Shown: positions 15,214-23,579, counted from the first letter of the stretch. The stretch: DNA of 32,641 bases from JANOAR01 sp031411235 (GCA_031411235.1 JANOAR010000273.1:1-32641); one strand, 5' to 3'. Numbers and translations are program-made. The notes: generated from the letters alone by a model not told the origin.

Positions 15214-15348
15214 TTCCCCGCCCATAGATTGCTCAGCACCAGCCGTCGCCTTTTCCATCGCCGAGCCCCTTCCCCTTGCATCACCTCCTGCCATCGCGCA
15301 ACGAGACGGTTACATCTGGCTGAAGCGCAGGCGAGGCCGTAGTGGCAC
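15214..15348 (-). pseudogene. Decayed duplicate of the 3' end of the 255-aa hypothetical gene
   Basis: This stretch aligns with 16098-16256, the last coding bases of the minus-strand 255-aa gene. Shared blocks include agattgctcagcaccag, cgtcgcct, tttttccatcg (one T fewer here), ccttcccc/ccttccct, gcatcgcgcaa-type and ggctgaagcgcaggcga. This copy has several deletions (135 against 159 bases), so its frame is destroyed. It lies on the far side of the AT-rich ORF, as though that ORF was inserted with, or between, duplicated gene ends. Confidence 0.8.
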
Positions 15349-15396
15349 TTTCGAATAACTAGAGCTTTGCGATATGATTCGATTGACCCTATTCAT

Positions 15397-15840
15397 ATGA
15401 ATAATTGCAATACTTTATACTCCGCTAGCATAATTACCTTCGCCGAATCTGCCCTGCAAAATCGGGAACAGGTTTACGAGTCAACAGAAGAGCTGTTGAT
15501 CGAAATTTCCCCGTTACTCAAAAGTAAAATCATGCTTGAAGTTCATGCGAGTATCGGAAAAAGAAGCCTGGGCGTGCTATATATTTGGGGAAATGGAATT
15601 CGCTTTTTATTCCGATTAGATGACTGCATTTCCCAATATGCGCGCGAAAGCAATATAAACATTCAGTCTAATGTTTTTCAATCATTTCTCGACTCGGATG
15701 CGTCAGTCTTCAAATTAGTTACTACCGATACAATTTCGATTAATTTAGCCCAACAAGCATTTTTACATTGGGTAACAACATTAGCTCCGATAAATTTTTT
15801 GGATTGGACTGATAACGAACCAAAATTTTATACTGATTAA
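15397..15840 (+). CDS. Hypothetical protein, AT-rich orphan
   Basis: A 147-residue acidic protein of no family I recognise. It has no signal peptide or transmembrane segment; the pattern suggests a mixed alpha/beta globular fold with LLIEISPLLKSKIMLEVHAS and LGVLYIWGNGIRFLFRLDD as likely strands. Base composition is markedly AT-rich and codon use differs from the GC-rich neighbours, indicating recent transfer. I chose ATG 15397; an in-frame TTG at 15367 would add ten residues. It is flanked by a decayed copy and the intact copy of the 3' end of the 255-aa gene. Small AT-rich orphans of this size are often immunity or defence cargo, but nothing in the sequence proves that. Confidence 0.6.
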   Translation: MNNCNTLYSASIITFAESALQNREQVYESTEELLIEISPLLKSKIMLEVHASIGKRSLGVLYIWGNGIRFLFRLDDCISQYARESNINIQSNVFQSFLDSDASVFKLVTTDTISINLAQQAFLHWVTTLAPINFLDWTDNEPKFYTD

Positions 15841-15878
15841 TGCCTCGCTTATACTGCTGCCTGAATGGGGTCAGTCGA

Positions 15879-15971
15879 GAATGGCACGGACTTAAGGCAG
15901 AGTATGGACGGAGAAACCAACGTAAATTATAGGATTGCACGTCCACGGAGGGGCTTAAGTCCATACCATTC
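15879..15971. repeat. Inverted repeat between the orphan ORF and the 255-aa gene
   Basis: gaatggcacggacttaag (15879-15896) and cttaagtccataccattc (15954-15971) are reverse complements at 16 of 18 positions. Each arm also neighbours a gggtcagtcga direct repeat (about 15869 and 15972). The 57-base interior has no ORF. The surrounding 15841-16091 holds no gene that I can support. It could be the end of an inserted unit or a folded RNA/terminator. Confidence 0.55.
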
Positions 15972-16091
15972 GGGTCAGTCGATGCATGTCGCAAAGTTCC
16001 AGTAATTTGACCCATACAAGGCACCTCAGCCTTCACCCAGTAAGGCCCCCAATCCACCGCCCGGTGCCTGAGCTTCGGAATAGCATCAGAC

Positions 16092-16859
16092 TCAGTATTC
16101 TCCGCCCGCCCACAGATTGCTCAGCACCAGCACGTCGCCTTTTTCCATCGGCGAGTCCCCTTCCCTTTGCATCATTTCCAGCGCATCGCGCAAAGAGGCA
16201 ATGACGTGCTGGGCGGACATTTGGCTGAAGCGCAGGCGATAGGCCGCCACGGGCACCGCTGTGCGCTTGACCACGGGCGAGGCGAGCTGAACCGGGCGCG
16301 AGTGCATGAACTGCACGGTGCCACGGCCCGGCACCACATCGCCGGCATCGCAACGCGCCGCCATGTCTCCAGCGATCTGGCAGAGCGCCTTGGTCAGGCG
16401 CTTGCCGGTGTTGCGCGGATTCTTCGAGCTGGCGATGTAGGCGATGCCCGAGACCTCGGTCACTTGCGCCGCATTCATCTGGCGAGGCTCTTCCAAAAGC
16501 TCAAGCTGGCGAATTTCCATCGCCGTGCGTTGCACCATTGAGAGGACATAGGCATGAGCCGTGGCCTCTACCGACATGGCGCGGCGGTCATCCACCATGA
16601 TCGACGCAGCGGGCTCACCCATCGCAGGCCCGGCGCAGGTCATGCCCAGCGAGCGGAACTGTCCGGCGAGGTTGCAGGACAGCTCGAAAATCCAGTCCCA
16701 GCGCACACTGTTGACCAGCTTTGCGACCTCGGCAGGCATGGCGATTTTGCTGTCGTTCAGCGTATAAGGCTGCCACGCAGACGGTTGCTGCGGCTTGGGC
16801 GAGAGGTCGAGCGTAGGCTGAGACCCGAGGTAGAGAAGGCGGTTGACGATGGGGTTCAT
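16092..16859 (-). CDS. Hypothetical protein, 255 aa, partner of the HTH-DCD-like regulator
   Basis: No family recognised. The protein is soluble-looking with no signal or membrane segment. Residues 80-130 look helical (MVDDRRAMSVEATAHAYVLS, then RTAMEIRQLELLEE). The segment IAYIASSKNPRNTGKRLTKA (about 142-161) is basic and polar. The C-terminal third (RPVQLASPVVKRTAVPVAAY, then a helix and GDVLVLSNLWAGGEY) seems beta-rich. It starts 44 bases after the HTH-DCD-like gene on the same strand, so the two probably form an operon, and the regulator may control it. Part of its 3' end is present as a decayed second copy beyond the neighbouring AT-rich ORF. An effector, toxin or modifying-enzyme role is only a guess. 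Confidence 0.65.
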   Translation of the reverse strand: MNPIVNRLLYLGSQPTLDLSPKPQQPSAWQPYTLNDSKIAMPAEVAKLVNSVRWDWIFELSCNLAGQFRSLGMTCAGPAMGEPAASIMVDDRRAMSVEATAHAYVLSMVQRTAMEIRQLELLEEPRQMNAAQVTEVSGIAYIASSKNPRNTGKRLTKALCQIAGDMAARCDAGDVVPGRGTVQFMHSRPVQLASPVVKRTAVPVAAYRLRFSQMSAQHVIASLRDALEMMQREGDSPMEKGDVLVLSNLWAGGEY

Positions 16860-16903
16860 GGAGGGAGCGAGGATGGGGGCTTGGAATGATGAAAAAGGGG
16901 CGA

Positions 16904-17665
16904 TTAAGCAGCCGCAACGGGCTCATGGGCGAGGAAGCCGAAGGACACCGCCAGACAAGGCTCGCCCTCCATCAAGGTCAGTTCGTAGGGGCCGTTATTG
17001 ATCAGGCCGAAGGTCAGTGGGCCGCTCATGCCAGGCTCGTACAGCTGCTTGCAGTCATAGTGCAAAAACTTGCCGCACCACTGCTCCGTGAGCCCCATCA
17101 CCACGGCGCGGATGCGCTTGGGCAGCGTGATGCTCTCGCGAGTGACGAGTGTCGCCATCTGGCCGCGTTTCAACACCAGCCCCGGCTTCGTAGCGGCCTC
17201 GCGAGGCTCGGCACTGCCGCCGGGGTAGATAAAGCCGCGTAGCCCGAGGGTGAAGTGGTAGCTGCTGGCCTGCAAATGCTCGCGGTTAAAGCCTTCAATG
17301 CCGAGCACGCCAGCGTTCACAGCGGCCTCGACCTCGTGATCCACCATCACATGGTCGCCGACCACGTCGAGGTTCAGGTAAAAGTTGTCCGCCTGGATCG
17401 CCCGGCGGGCCATCCGGCCGTTATCTGACGCTTGCCAAGTGTCATACGACTTTTGAATCTCAGCCCAGAAATCTGGCTTCGTCCCCAGCAACCCTGAGAG
17501 CTTGATCCGCATCTCGGCAGTGAGCGGATATTTGCCGTTGATAATGCTGTTCAGATAGGGCCTAGTAATCGAGAGTTTGGCGGCAGCCTCGGTCTGATTC
17601 AACTGATTCTCCCGAAGCAACTCAGCAACGGTTTCACCTGGGGTTTTAGGAGCGGCAGCGGTCAT
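16904..17665 (-). CDS. HigA-type HTH protein fused to a degenerate dCTP-deaminase/dUTPase-like domain
   Basis: A 253-residue protein. Residues 8-75 form a HigA/VapI-type XRE helix-turn-helix: PGETVAELLRENQLNQTEAA, then ITRPYLNSIINGKYPLTAEM, then LGTKPDFWAEIQKSYD, typical of antidote proteins. Residues 105-243 resemble the dCTP deaminase/dUTPase beta-fold: LKRGQMATLVTRESITLPKR, VVMGLTEQWCGKF where GRSSxxR is expected, YEPGMSGPLTFGLINNGPYE where DPGxxGxxTLELxN is expected, and MEGEPCLAVSF. By this alignment the catalytic Glu of TLEL is Gly220 and the Arg-Ser-Ser motif is absent, so it may bind a nucleotide without deaminating it. An imperfect dyad lies just upstream. The 255-aa gene follows. 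Alternative: an antitoxin with a divergent sensor tail. Confidence 0.75.
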   Translation of the reverse strand: MTAAAPKTPGETVAELLRENQLNQTEAAAKLSITRPYLNSIINGKYPLTAEMRIKLSGLLGTKPDFWAEIQKSYDTWQASDNGRMARRAIQADNFYLNLDVVGDHVMVDHEVEAAVNAGVLGIEGFNREHLQASSYHFTLGLRGFIYPGGSAEPREAATKPGLVLKRGQMATLVTRESITLPKRIRAVVMGLTEQWCGKFLHYDCKQLYEPGMSGPLTFGLINNGPYELTLMEGEPCLAVSFGFLAHEPVAAA

Positions 17666-17671
17666 GATCCG

Positions 17672-17700
17672 ACAGGTGTATCAAACTGTTATATGTCTGT
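17672..17700. promoter_or_regulatory. Candidate operator upstream of the HTH-DCD-like gene
   Basis: The 29-base stretch from 17672 has dyad symmetry of the form ACAG-3-TAT-9-ATA-3-CTGT, with 9 of 14 positions paired. It starts six bases upstream of the minus-strand ATG (17665). The downstream sequence to about 17760 is AT-rich, suiting a promoter. Binding by the HTH protein's own product would be typical autoregulation; this is inference. Confidence 0.35.
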
Positions 17701-17852
17701 AAAACAAGATTTTGAAAATATTAACTCGCAAAGCTATATAGTTAATAAAGCCAAACTAATTCAGCCCAATCCCCTTTGCATCAGCCTTCCCGGCCCATCG
17801 CACTGCGAAGATCGGCTACTTTGCATTGCCTTTTGTCTCATCACGCGGAGCG

Positions 17853-18812
17853 ATGGCGGCTACCATGCCCGCACTGACCACCTACACGAAGCCCCTGACC
17901 TCTGAGCAAGCGACGCGACTGCGCGCCCTGCTCGTGGCGCAGGGTTTTGATTTCGAGACCAAGCCCTACTGCCTCTACGCTGGCACACGACCCGGCGTGA
18001 ATGTGCTGGTTTATGAGAAGGGGCCAAAGGTCGTCGTGCAGGGCAAGGGCACCGAAGACTTTGTGACGATGACGCTCGAGCCCCAGGTGCTCGGCGTGGC
18101 CGAGATCGGCTATGAAGAGGTGCATCATCCCGAGCGCTTCCAGCCACACATCGGCGTGGATGAGAGCGGCAAGGGCGATTACTTCGGGCCACTCGTCATC
18201 GCAGGTGTTTTCGTCGATGGCGACATCGCCCGGCATCTGCAAGACAAGGGCGTGATGGACAGCAAGCGCATCACCAGCGATGCGCGCATCGGGGCGCTAG
18301 CCCAGGTAATCCGCGCCACGCCAGGCATCGCCTACGAGGTGATCGCCATCAGCCCCGAGCGCTACAACGAGATGCACACCAGCTTTGGCAACCTGAACAA
18401 ACTGCTCGCGTGGGGCCATGCGCGTGTGATCGAAAATGTGCTGGCCAAGCGCCCGGACTGCCCGCAAGCCATCTCCGATCAGTTCGCCAACCCTGCAATA
18501 TTACAGCGAGCCCTCGGCGAGCGTGGCAAGGCCATCGAGCTGATCCAGCGTACCAAGGCCGAGAGTGATCCCGCTGTGGCTGCCGCCTCCATCCTGGCTC
18601 GCGAGAAGTTCGTCGGCTGGCTGCGGGAAAACGGCCAACGACTCGGACTCGACCTGCCCAAGGGCGCTTCTGAAGCCGTCAAGACAGCGGCAAAAGCCTT
18701 GGTGACCCGCCTTGGGAGTGATGCCTTACCCGGCTTTGCCAAGATGCACTTCCGCACAACTGCCGACGTTTTAGGCATCATGCATGAGGCCGATTCCTCG
18801 CATTCCACTTAG
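17853..18812 (+). CDS. rnhC: Ribonuclease HIII
   Basis: A 319-residue protein. Residues 10-95 form the TBP-like substrate-binding N-terminal domain (DUF3378) that distinguishes RNase HIII from HII. The catalytic domain opens with IGVDESGKGDYFGPLVIAGV at 100-119, holding the first acidic pair; MDSKRIT and the region QRTKAESDPAVAAASILARE supply the remaining conserved residues. The enzyme cleaves the RNA strand of RNA-DNA hybrids. I chose ATG 17853 because gcggag precedes it; ATG 17865 is also possible, and the reading frame extends to 17826. Divergent from the HTH-DCD-like gene. Confidence 0.9.
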   Translation: MAATMPALTTYTKPLTSEQATRLRALLVAQGFDFETKPYCLYAGTRPGVNVLVYEKGPKVVVQGKGTEDFVTMTLEPQVLGVAEIGYEEVHHPERFQPHIGVDESGKGDYFGPLVIAGVFVDGDIARHLQDKGVMDSKRITSDARIGALAQVIRATPGIAYEVIAISPERYNEMHTSFGNLNKLLAWGHARVIENVLAKRPDCPQAISDQFANPAILQRALGERGKAIELIQRTKAESDPAVAAASILAREKFVGWLRENGQRLGLDLPKGASEAVKTAAKALVTRLGSDALPGFAKMHFRTTADVLGIMHEADSSHST

Positions 18813-18834
18813 TTTCCTTCGGCCAATAATCAGG

Positions 18835-18851
18835 CAATAGCGACGCTATTA
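18835..18851. promoter_or_regulatory. Small palindrome upstream of the HU-family gene
   Basis: aatagcg and cgctatt (18836-18842 and 18844-18850) are perfect inverted repeats separated by one base, within the 88-base spacer before the HU-family start. No U-run follows, so an operator is more likely than a terminator, though chance is possible. Confidence 0.25.
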
Positions 18852-18900
18852 TCTAAGTAAATAGTTTGCGCTCCGCGTGTTGTTCGATATCTGGACAGCG

Positions 18901-19392
18901 ATGCCAACTGTCACCAAGAAAGACCTGGTTCTGGAGGTCGCTAGCCAGACAAATCTGACTCAAAAGGAAGTTTCCCAAGCCCTGGAAGCCCTTATTTCCA
19001 CCATCACGACCCAGTTATGTGATGGAGCCGATGTCGCCCTACGAGGATTCGGCTCATTTCGGCTTTATGAGCGTAGTTCCCACACCGTGAGGAATCCAAG
19101 CCTCCCCGGCGAACGCATCGTCATCCCCGCCCACCATGTCGTGCGCTTCAAGCCCAGCCCAAGATTGCGTAAAAGCATCCGCGACCTTGATCCAGCCATG
19201 TTGCAGGCATCCAATACCGAGAATGATTACTTGGAGCCACTCACGGTCAATACCAGCGGGCCAAAGCCAGCGCCAAATGTGCCCATACCCGTTGCCGCTT
19301 TTTGCCAGTCTATCGAGCCAGAAAGCATGGCCCCAGAGCCAGGACTAATGATGGAGATAATGCCCAATGCCGAACTAAGTCCCGCATCATAG
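18901..19392 (+). CDS. HU/IHF-family DNA-binding protein with long C-terminal tail
   Basis: A 163-residue protein; HU/IHF proteins are usually about 90-100. Residues 1-96 are the canonical fold: TKKDLVLEVASQTNLTQKEV at 5-24, the turn LRGFGSFRLYER at 47-58, then the DNA-binding arm with RNP (64-66) followed by VRFKPSPRLRKSI at 81-93. It bends and compacts DNA. Residues 99-163 form an acidic, Pro-rich tail without recognisable domains; from residue 109 the codons are antisense to the last 166 bases of the 1408-aa gene. The true stop may have been lost by mutation, extending the frame. I chose ATG 18901 over 18877 (TTG) because it matches family N-termini. Confidence 0.85.
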   Translation: MPTVTKKDLVLEVASQTNLTQKEVSQALEALISTITTQLCDGADVALRGFGSFRLYERSSHTVRNPSLPGERIVIPAHHVVRFKPSPRLRKSIRDLDPAMLQASNTENDYLEPLTVNTSGPKPAPNVPIPVAAFCQSIEPESMAPEPGLMMEIMPNAELSPAS

Positions 19393-22300
19393 GCTTGGTA
19401 ATAAACCAAACGCCCCGTACTGCCCACATAGCCCGTCAAAACGATGGCAGTGCCATCGCCCAGCCTGTTCAGCGCAGGCGGAGGAGCCAACGAAACGGCT
19501 CCACTGCCAGCCACACTGAAGGTCGCCGTGCCATTAGTCTGGGGCACGCTAGAATCACCGATAGAGCCCGCAGGAATAGTGAGCATAAGGTTATACCTGC
19601 CTCCATAAATCGCAGCATCAGCTACGCTCGCTCGGCGATCTCCATTAACATTGATCGAGGCAGGCGAGGCATCGCTGAAGGTGCCATCAAAAGTGCCTGC
19701 GCTTGGCCGCAGCGTCACCGCTAGCGTGCGCCCGCCGATGTCTGCGACGAACTGCGGATCAGCCACCACAAAGGCATTCAGGCTACCGATCCAAGGCGTC
19801 ACCGTGGTGCCTTGAGTGAGCTTGGCCGTGTAGCCGCCAGACCCCACCACGGTAAAATCCACTCGTGCGCCCACATTGCCTGTGAGCCCCAAGTGGCGGT
19901 CGATGACACCCGAGTAACTACCACTCGTACCGATAGGCAGCGGCGCGATAACCATCGTCACCGTCATAGGATCGCTGCTACCCGCCACATTAGTTGCGAT
20001 GACTTTAAAGGTATAAGTCTTGGCTACCGTCACCTTGCCGCTAATAACACCTGTAAGTCTGTTGAAGCTAAGTCCAGGAGGTAGCACGCCAACGATCGAA
20101 AAACTCGTCGCATCATTCATCGCGCTGAGCCCATCCATGCGCTCACCACTGACAATGCCATTGGGGAAAGTTACCGTATTTAATACGGGCTTGATCTTCA
20201 CACTCAGCGTCGTCAGACCGCTCGTCAGCGGCACACCACTAGGCCCCGTGACGATGCAATCGTAGCCGCCATCATCATCGGGACGCAGTAGCCCCTTGAT
20301 CGTTAGAGTCTTCGTCGAGCCTCCTGTGATGCGTGTCTCCGCTGGCAGCGCACCGCTGTTTTTTCGCCAGTTAAACAGTAGCCCCGTGCCTGCACTGGGC
20401 ACCGTGATGATCGTGCTGCCATTGATGGCCACGGGCCGCGTCGCAGTAATCACCTCCACCACACCGACCTCGGCCTTGCCGCTCAAAATACTATCCAGAC
20501 CATTGCTCAGCCGCACCGTGTAGGCCGCCGCATCCGTGAGCGCCGCACTCGCGATATTCAGCGAAGCCGCCGTCTTGCCTGCGAGAGCCACACCATTTTT
20601 ATACCATTGGTATCGCGGCGTCAGCGTGCCATCGGGCACCACCGTCAGCGTCACGGGCGAGCCTTTCGCCACCAGCTCATGCGCAGGCGGCGAGTCGATC
20701 AGCGGCTTCTCTGCGATGCACGCGATGAAGCCATCCGTGCCACGGCCCACGAGGCTGGAAGTCTTGCGTCCAATGAATTCCACCTGTGCTCCGGGCAGGC
20801 CTGTATCCTGGAAAGTCAGCGCCGTGTAGAGCCTGCCATCGCTGCCGTAGCGAATGTCTGCCTGCTCGCTCAGTGCCAGCGGCGACAGCGTCGCGGAGCC
20901 GAATACAGGCAAGTCCCAATGCGCCGCCAGTGTGCTCGTATCCACCTGTATTACCCGGTAGCCCGGCACGCCAAATTTCCGACTGCCATAGTCCACCAGC
21001 CCACCCGAGTCGAGCACCAGCCAGGCAAGCCCACGCACGGGATCCGTATCGAGCGAGCAGCCCTTGCCACCTGCGACACGCAGTTCCTGCAACGACGTGC
21101 CAGCCGCCGCGTCAAGCCGCGCAAGCACCGCCGTATGCTGCCCCGGATCAAGCCGATCCCCATCGAAGCCCGTCACCCACACCTCGCCCGCCGCCGTGAC
21201 ATGCAGCGATAGATAATGCCCCGCAAAACTTGGCACATAGGCCCATTGGAAAACACCCGCGCTGTCATATTTCGCGACAAAGGGACGCTGCCCAACATTC
21301 GTCTCGCTGTGGAAATCCGTTGCATCATCCGCCGCCGCAGCAGCTAGCTGAAAACGAGCCTTCGCCCCCACCATGCCGCAGATGTAGGCACTGCCAGCAC
21401 TGTCCGTGACGACATCCCAGCCCAGGCTTTCTTGATCATCGAAACTGAAAATATCGCGAGCCCACAGCACCGTCCCATCGCTCGCATATTTCGTCAGGAA
21501 AGCATGGTTCGCTGTTGAAGCCGTACTGCCCACAGCAATGCCGCTGCCCGGCACACTCGGCGTGCTGCTAAACTTGCCAAAACCCTGCAAATAGCCCGCG
21601 AGGAAAACATTGCGACTCGCATCCATCGCTAGACCCAGCCCATCCGCACTGCTGGTGATCGAGGCATTGCTGCCACGCCCCGTGGCGAACTGTCTCGGCC
21701 ACGTCGCGAGCGTCTTGGCTGCCGCATTCTTTTTCACCAACAGCCCCGGCTTGCCTGCGTTGCTCAGCACGATGTCCGCTGTGATGAAAAGATCACCATT
21801 GAAGCTATCGCGAACCAGCGCATTCGCACCGTCGCCCTTGGCGTCGATCACGCTGGACAGCGTGCGCACGCCATTGCTCAGCGCATGTTTTTGCAGCAGA
21901 TGCCCGCCATTGCGTGCAGCCAGCCACAGTGCCCCCAGACTGCTACCCGCTGGCTGTTCTACCAACAAATCGAGCGCGGCATCATCGCCACTCCCGCCGA
22001 TGGCCGAGGCCCACAGCCACGTCGTCTGCCCCGTGACGACCAGCGGCACGACGACACTCGCGACTTGGCCAAAGGGGTTCTCGATCACGGCCTTGTAGCC
22101 GCCTTGATCAGCAGCCGTCGCGTTGGAGATCGTCAAAGTCGAAGCCAGCGTCGTGGCATTCGCCCTGGTGATTTGTGCGCCTGCGATGTGCCCCACCACA
22201 TCGGTCAGCACAGCCCCATTTCGATACCAAGTGATGGTCAAATCCGCCGGGCCAGTCGCCGTCACCGAGTAGGTCACCTTTGCCCCTGTGGCGATCACTT

Positions 22301-23453
22301 TGCCCTTCGGTTGAACCGTAACGAGCGGCACACGGCCCGAGCCAAAAACACCCCGCACCGTGTGATTCAGCGTATCGGCCACGGAGATTTTACCCGAGCC
22401 ATCCACCGCCACCCCACTCAGGCCGTTGAACTTCGCCGCGACGCCTTCGCCATTCACTGCCCCAGCCGTGCCCGCGACACCCGCCGCCGTCGTGACGACT
22501 TTTCCTGGCGTCACCATGCGCAGCACATGATTGCCTGTATCCGCCACGTACAGTTTGTTAGCGCCTTGTGGTGTCTTATCCACCGCCACGCCCACGGGCC
22601 GGTTAAACAAAGCCGCCGTGCCGATGCCATCGGTCGAACCCGATTTTAAAGCTCCCACAAAAGTACTCACCACGCCTGCTGGCGTGATTTTGCGGATCAC
22701 ATGGTTGTCCGTATCCGCCACGAAGACATTGCCCGCCGTATCCACCGCGATGCCTTGCGGCTTGTTGAATCTCGCGCTCGCTCCGGTGCCATTGACGAGC
22801 CCGCTGAAGCCCGCCTTCCCCGCAAACGTGCTCACGATGTATCCCGAGCCCGAGACGAAGGTCAGCTTGCGAATCGTGTTGTTCGCCGTGTCGGCCACAA
22901 ACAACACATTGTTCGTCCCCACCGCGATGCCCGCTGGCGAGGAAAATTCCGCCATCTGCACCCCCGCAATCCCGTCCGTAGAGCCCGCATTACCCGTGCC
23001 TTGGATCGTCGTCACGGCAGAGGAAATCGCCGATATACGTCGAATGCTGTGATTCTTCGTATCCGCAACAAAGACATCGCCCGTCGCATCCACCACGAGG
23101 CCACCCGGCTGGTTAAAACGCGCCGCAGCCCCCACATCATCGACGAATCCCAAACTGCTCGCGCTGCCCGCAAACACAGGAACCGCGATGCCCTTGTTGA
23201 TACGACGCACCGCATGATTGCCATCAATCACATAGATCGGCAGCGTGCCCGGCGCGGGCCCCACCGCCACCCCTTTGGGTGAAGTGAAACGCGCCGCATC
23301 AAAGGGCGTCGTCGTCGTGCCCGAGCCATTCGGTTTGCCGGCCAAAAGAGTCACGGTCAAAGGCTGAGCCAACGCCGAGCTAACCGAGACAAAAGCAACG
23401 GCGATAAAGAAGCAGCGAAGGACGCGAGCAGGACATTTCATGGCCTGTGTCAT
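19227..23453 (-). CDS. Large secreted NHL-repeat/Ig-like protein
   Basis: A 1408-residue protein with a signal peptide (basic MKCPARVLR, hydrophobic FFIAVAFVSVSSA, cleavage near ALAQ). Residues about 35-370 hold roughly six NHL repeats (FNKPQGIAVDTAGNVFVADT, then DNHVIRKITPAG-VVSTFVG), a beta-propeller. An Ig-like domain follows (about 385-475, TWYRNGAVL...GYKAVIENPFG), then a second propeller-like part (about 480-910, IGGSGDDAALD, VFLAGY), two more Ig-like domains (YQWYKNGVAL, FNWRKNSG), a putative-Ig cadherin-like domain (VLPPGLSFNRLTGVISG) and a C-terminal beta domain. Likely cell-surface or extracellular. ATG 23441 (Met5) is an equally good start. Its 3' end overlaps the HU gene. Confidence 0.85.
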   Translation of the reverse strand: MTQAMKCPARVLRCFFIAVAFVSVSSALAQPLTVTLLAGKPNGSGTTTTPFDAARFTSPKGVAVGPAPGTLPIYVIDGNHAVRRINKGIAVPVFAGSASSLGFVDDVGAAARFNQPGGLVVDATGDVFVADTKNHSIRRISAISSAVTTIQGTGNAGSTDGIAGVQMAEFSSPAGIAVGTNNVLFVADTANNTIRKLTFVSGSGYIVSTFAGKAGFSGLVNGTGASARFNKPQGIAVDTAGNVFVADTDNHVIRKITPAGVVSTFVGALKSGSTDGIGTAALFNRPVGVAVDKTPQGANKLYVADTGNHVLRMVTPGKVVTTAAGVAGTAGAVNGEGVAAKFNGLSGVAVDGSGKISVADTLNHTVRGVFGSGRVPLVTVQPKGKVIATGAKVTYSVTATGPADLTITWYRNGAVLTDVVGHIAGAQITRANATTLASTLTISNATAADQGGYKAVIENPFGQVASVVVPLVVTGQTTWLWASAIGGSGDDAALDLLVEQPAGSSLGALWLAARNGGHLLQKHALSNGVRTLSSVIDAKGDGANALVRDSFNGDLFITADIVLSNAGKPGLLVKKNAAAKTLATWPRQFATGRGSNASITSSADGLGLAMDASRNVFLAGYLQGFGKFSSTPSVPGSGIAVGSTASTANHAFLTKYASDGTVLWARDIFSFDDQESLGWDVVTDSAGSAYICGMVGAKARFQLAAAAADDATDFHSETNVGQRPFVAKYDSAGVFQWAYVPSFAGHYLSLHVTAAGEVWVTGFDGDRLDPGQHTAVLARLDAAAGTSLQELRVAGGKGCSLDTDPVRGLAWLVLDSGGLVDYGSRKFGVPGYRVIQVDTSTLAAHWDLPVFGSATLSPLALSEQADIRYGSDGRLYTALTFQDTGLPGAQVEFIGRKTSSLVGRGTDGFIACIAEKPLIDSPPAHELVAKGSPVTLTVVPDGTLTPRYQWYKNGVALAGKTAASLNIASAALTDAAAYTVRLSNGLDSILSGKAEVGVVEVITATRPVAINGSTIITVPSAGTGLLFNWRKNSGALPAETRITGGSTKTLTIKGLLRPDDDGGYDCIVTGPSGVPLTSGLTTLSVKIKPVLNTVTFPNGIVSGERMDGLSAMNDATSFSIVGVLPPGLSFNRLTGVISGKVTVAKTYTFKVIATNVAGSSDPMTVTMVIAPLPIGTSGSYSGVIDRHLGLTGNVGARVDFTVVGSGGYTAKLTQGTTVTPWIGSLNAFVVADPQFVADIGGRTLAVTLRPSAGTFDGTFSDASPASINVNGDRRASVADAAIYGGRYNLMLTIPAGSIGDSSVPQTNGTATFSVAGSGAVSLAPPPALNRLGDGTAIVLTGYVGSTGRLVYYQAYDAGLSSALGIISIISPGSGAMLSGSIDWQKAATGMGTFGAGFGPLVLTVSGSK

Positions 23454-23579
23454 AAGCGAAATTCAACTGCCACGCAACAGGTGCGCGATAGTGAAGGGAA
23501 CGCTCAGGCATCCCGCCAAATCGCCTATCACGAGCCACAAAATGAAAGGCCTAGGCCTCCATCCAGCGTTGAGTCCCCC

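Noticed and set aside
16092..17665. Phage remnant
   Set aside because: Although dUTPase/DCD-fold and XRE proteins occur in phages, no structural, integrase or lysis gene is present nearby.
17690..17850. tRNA or small RNA gene in the AT-rich spacer between the HTH-DCD-like gene and rnhC
   Set aside because: No cloverleaf or convincing hairpin with a U-run could be drawn.
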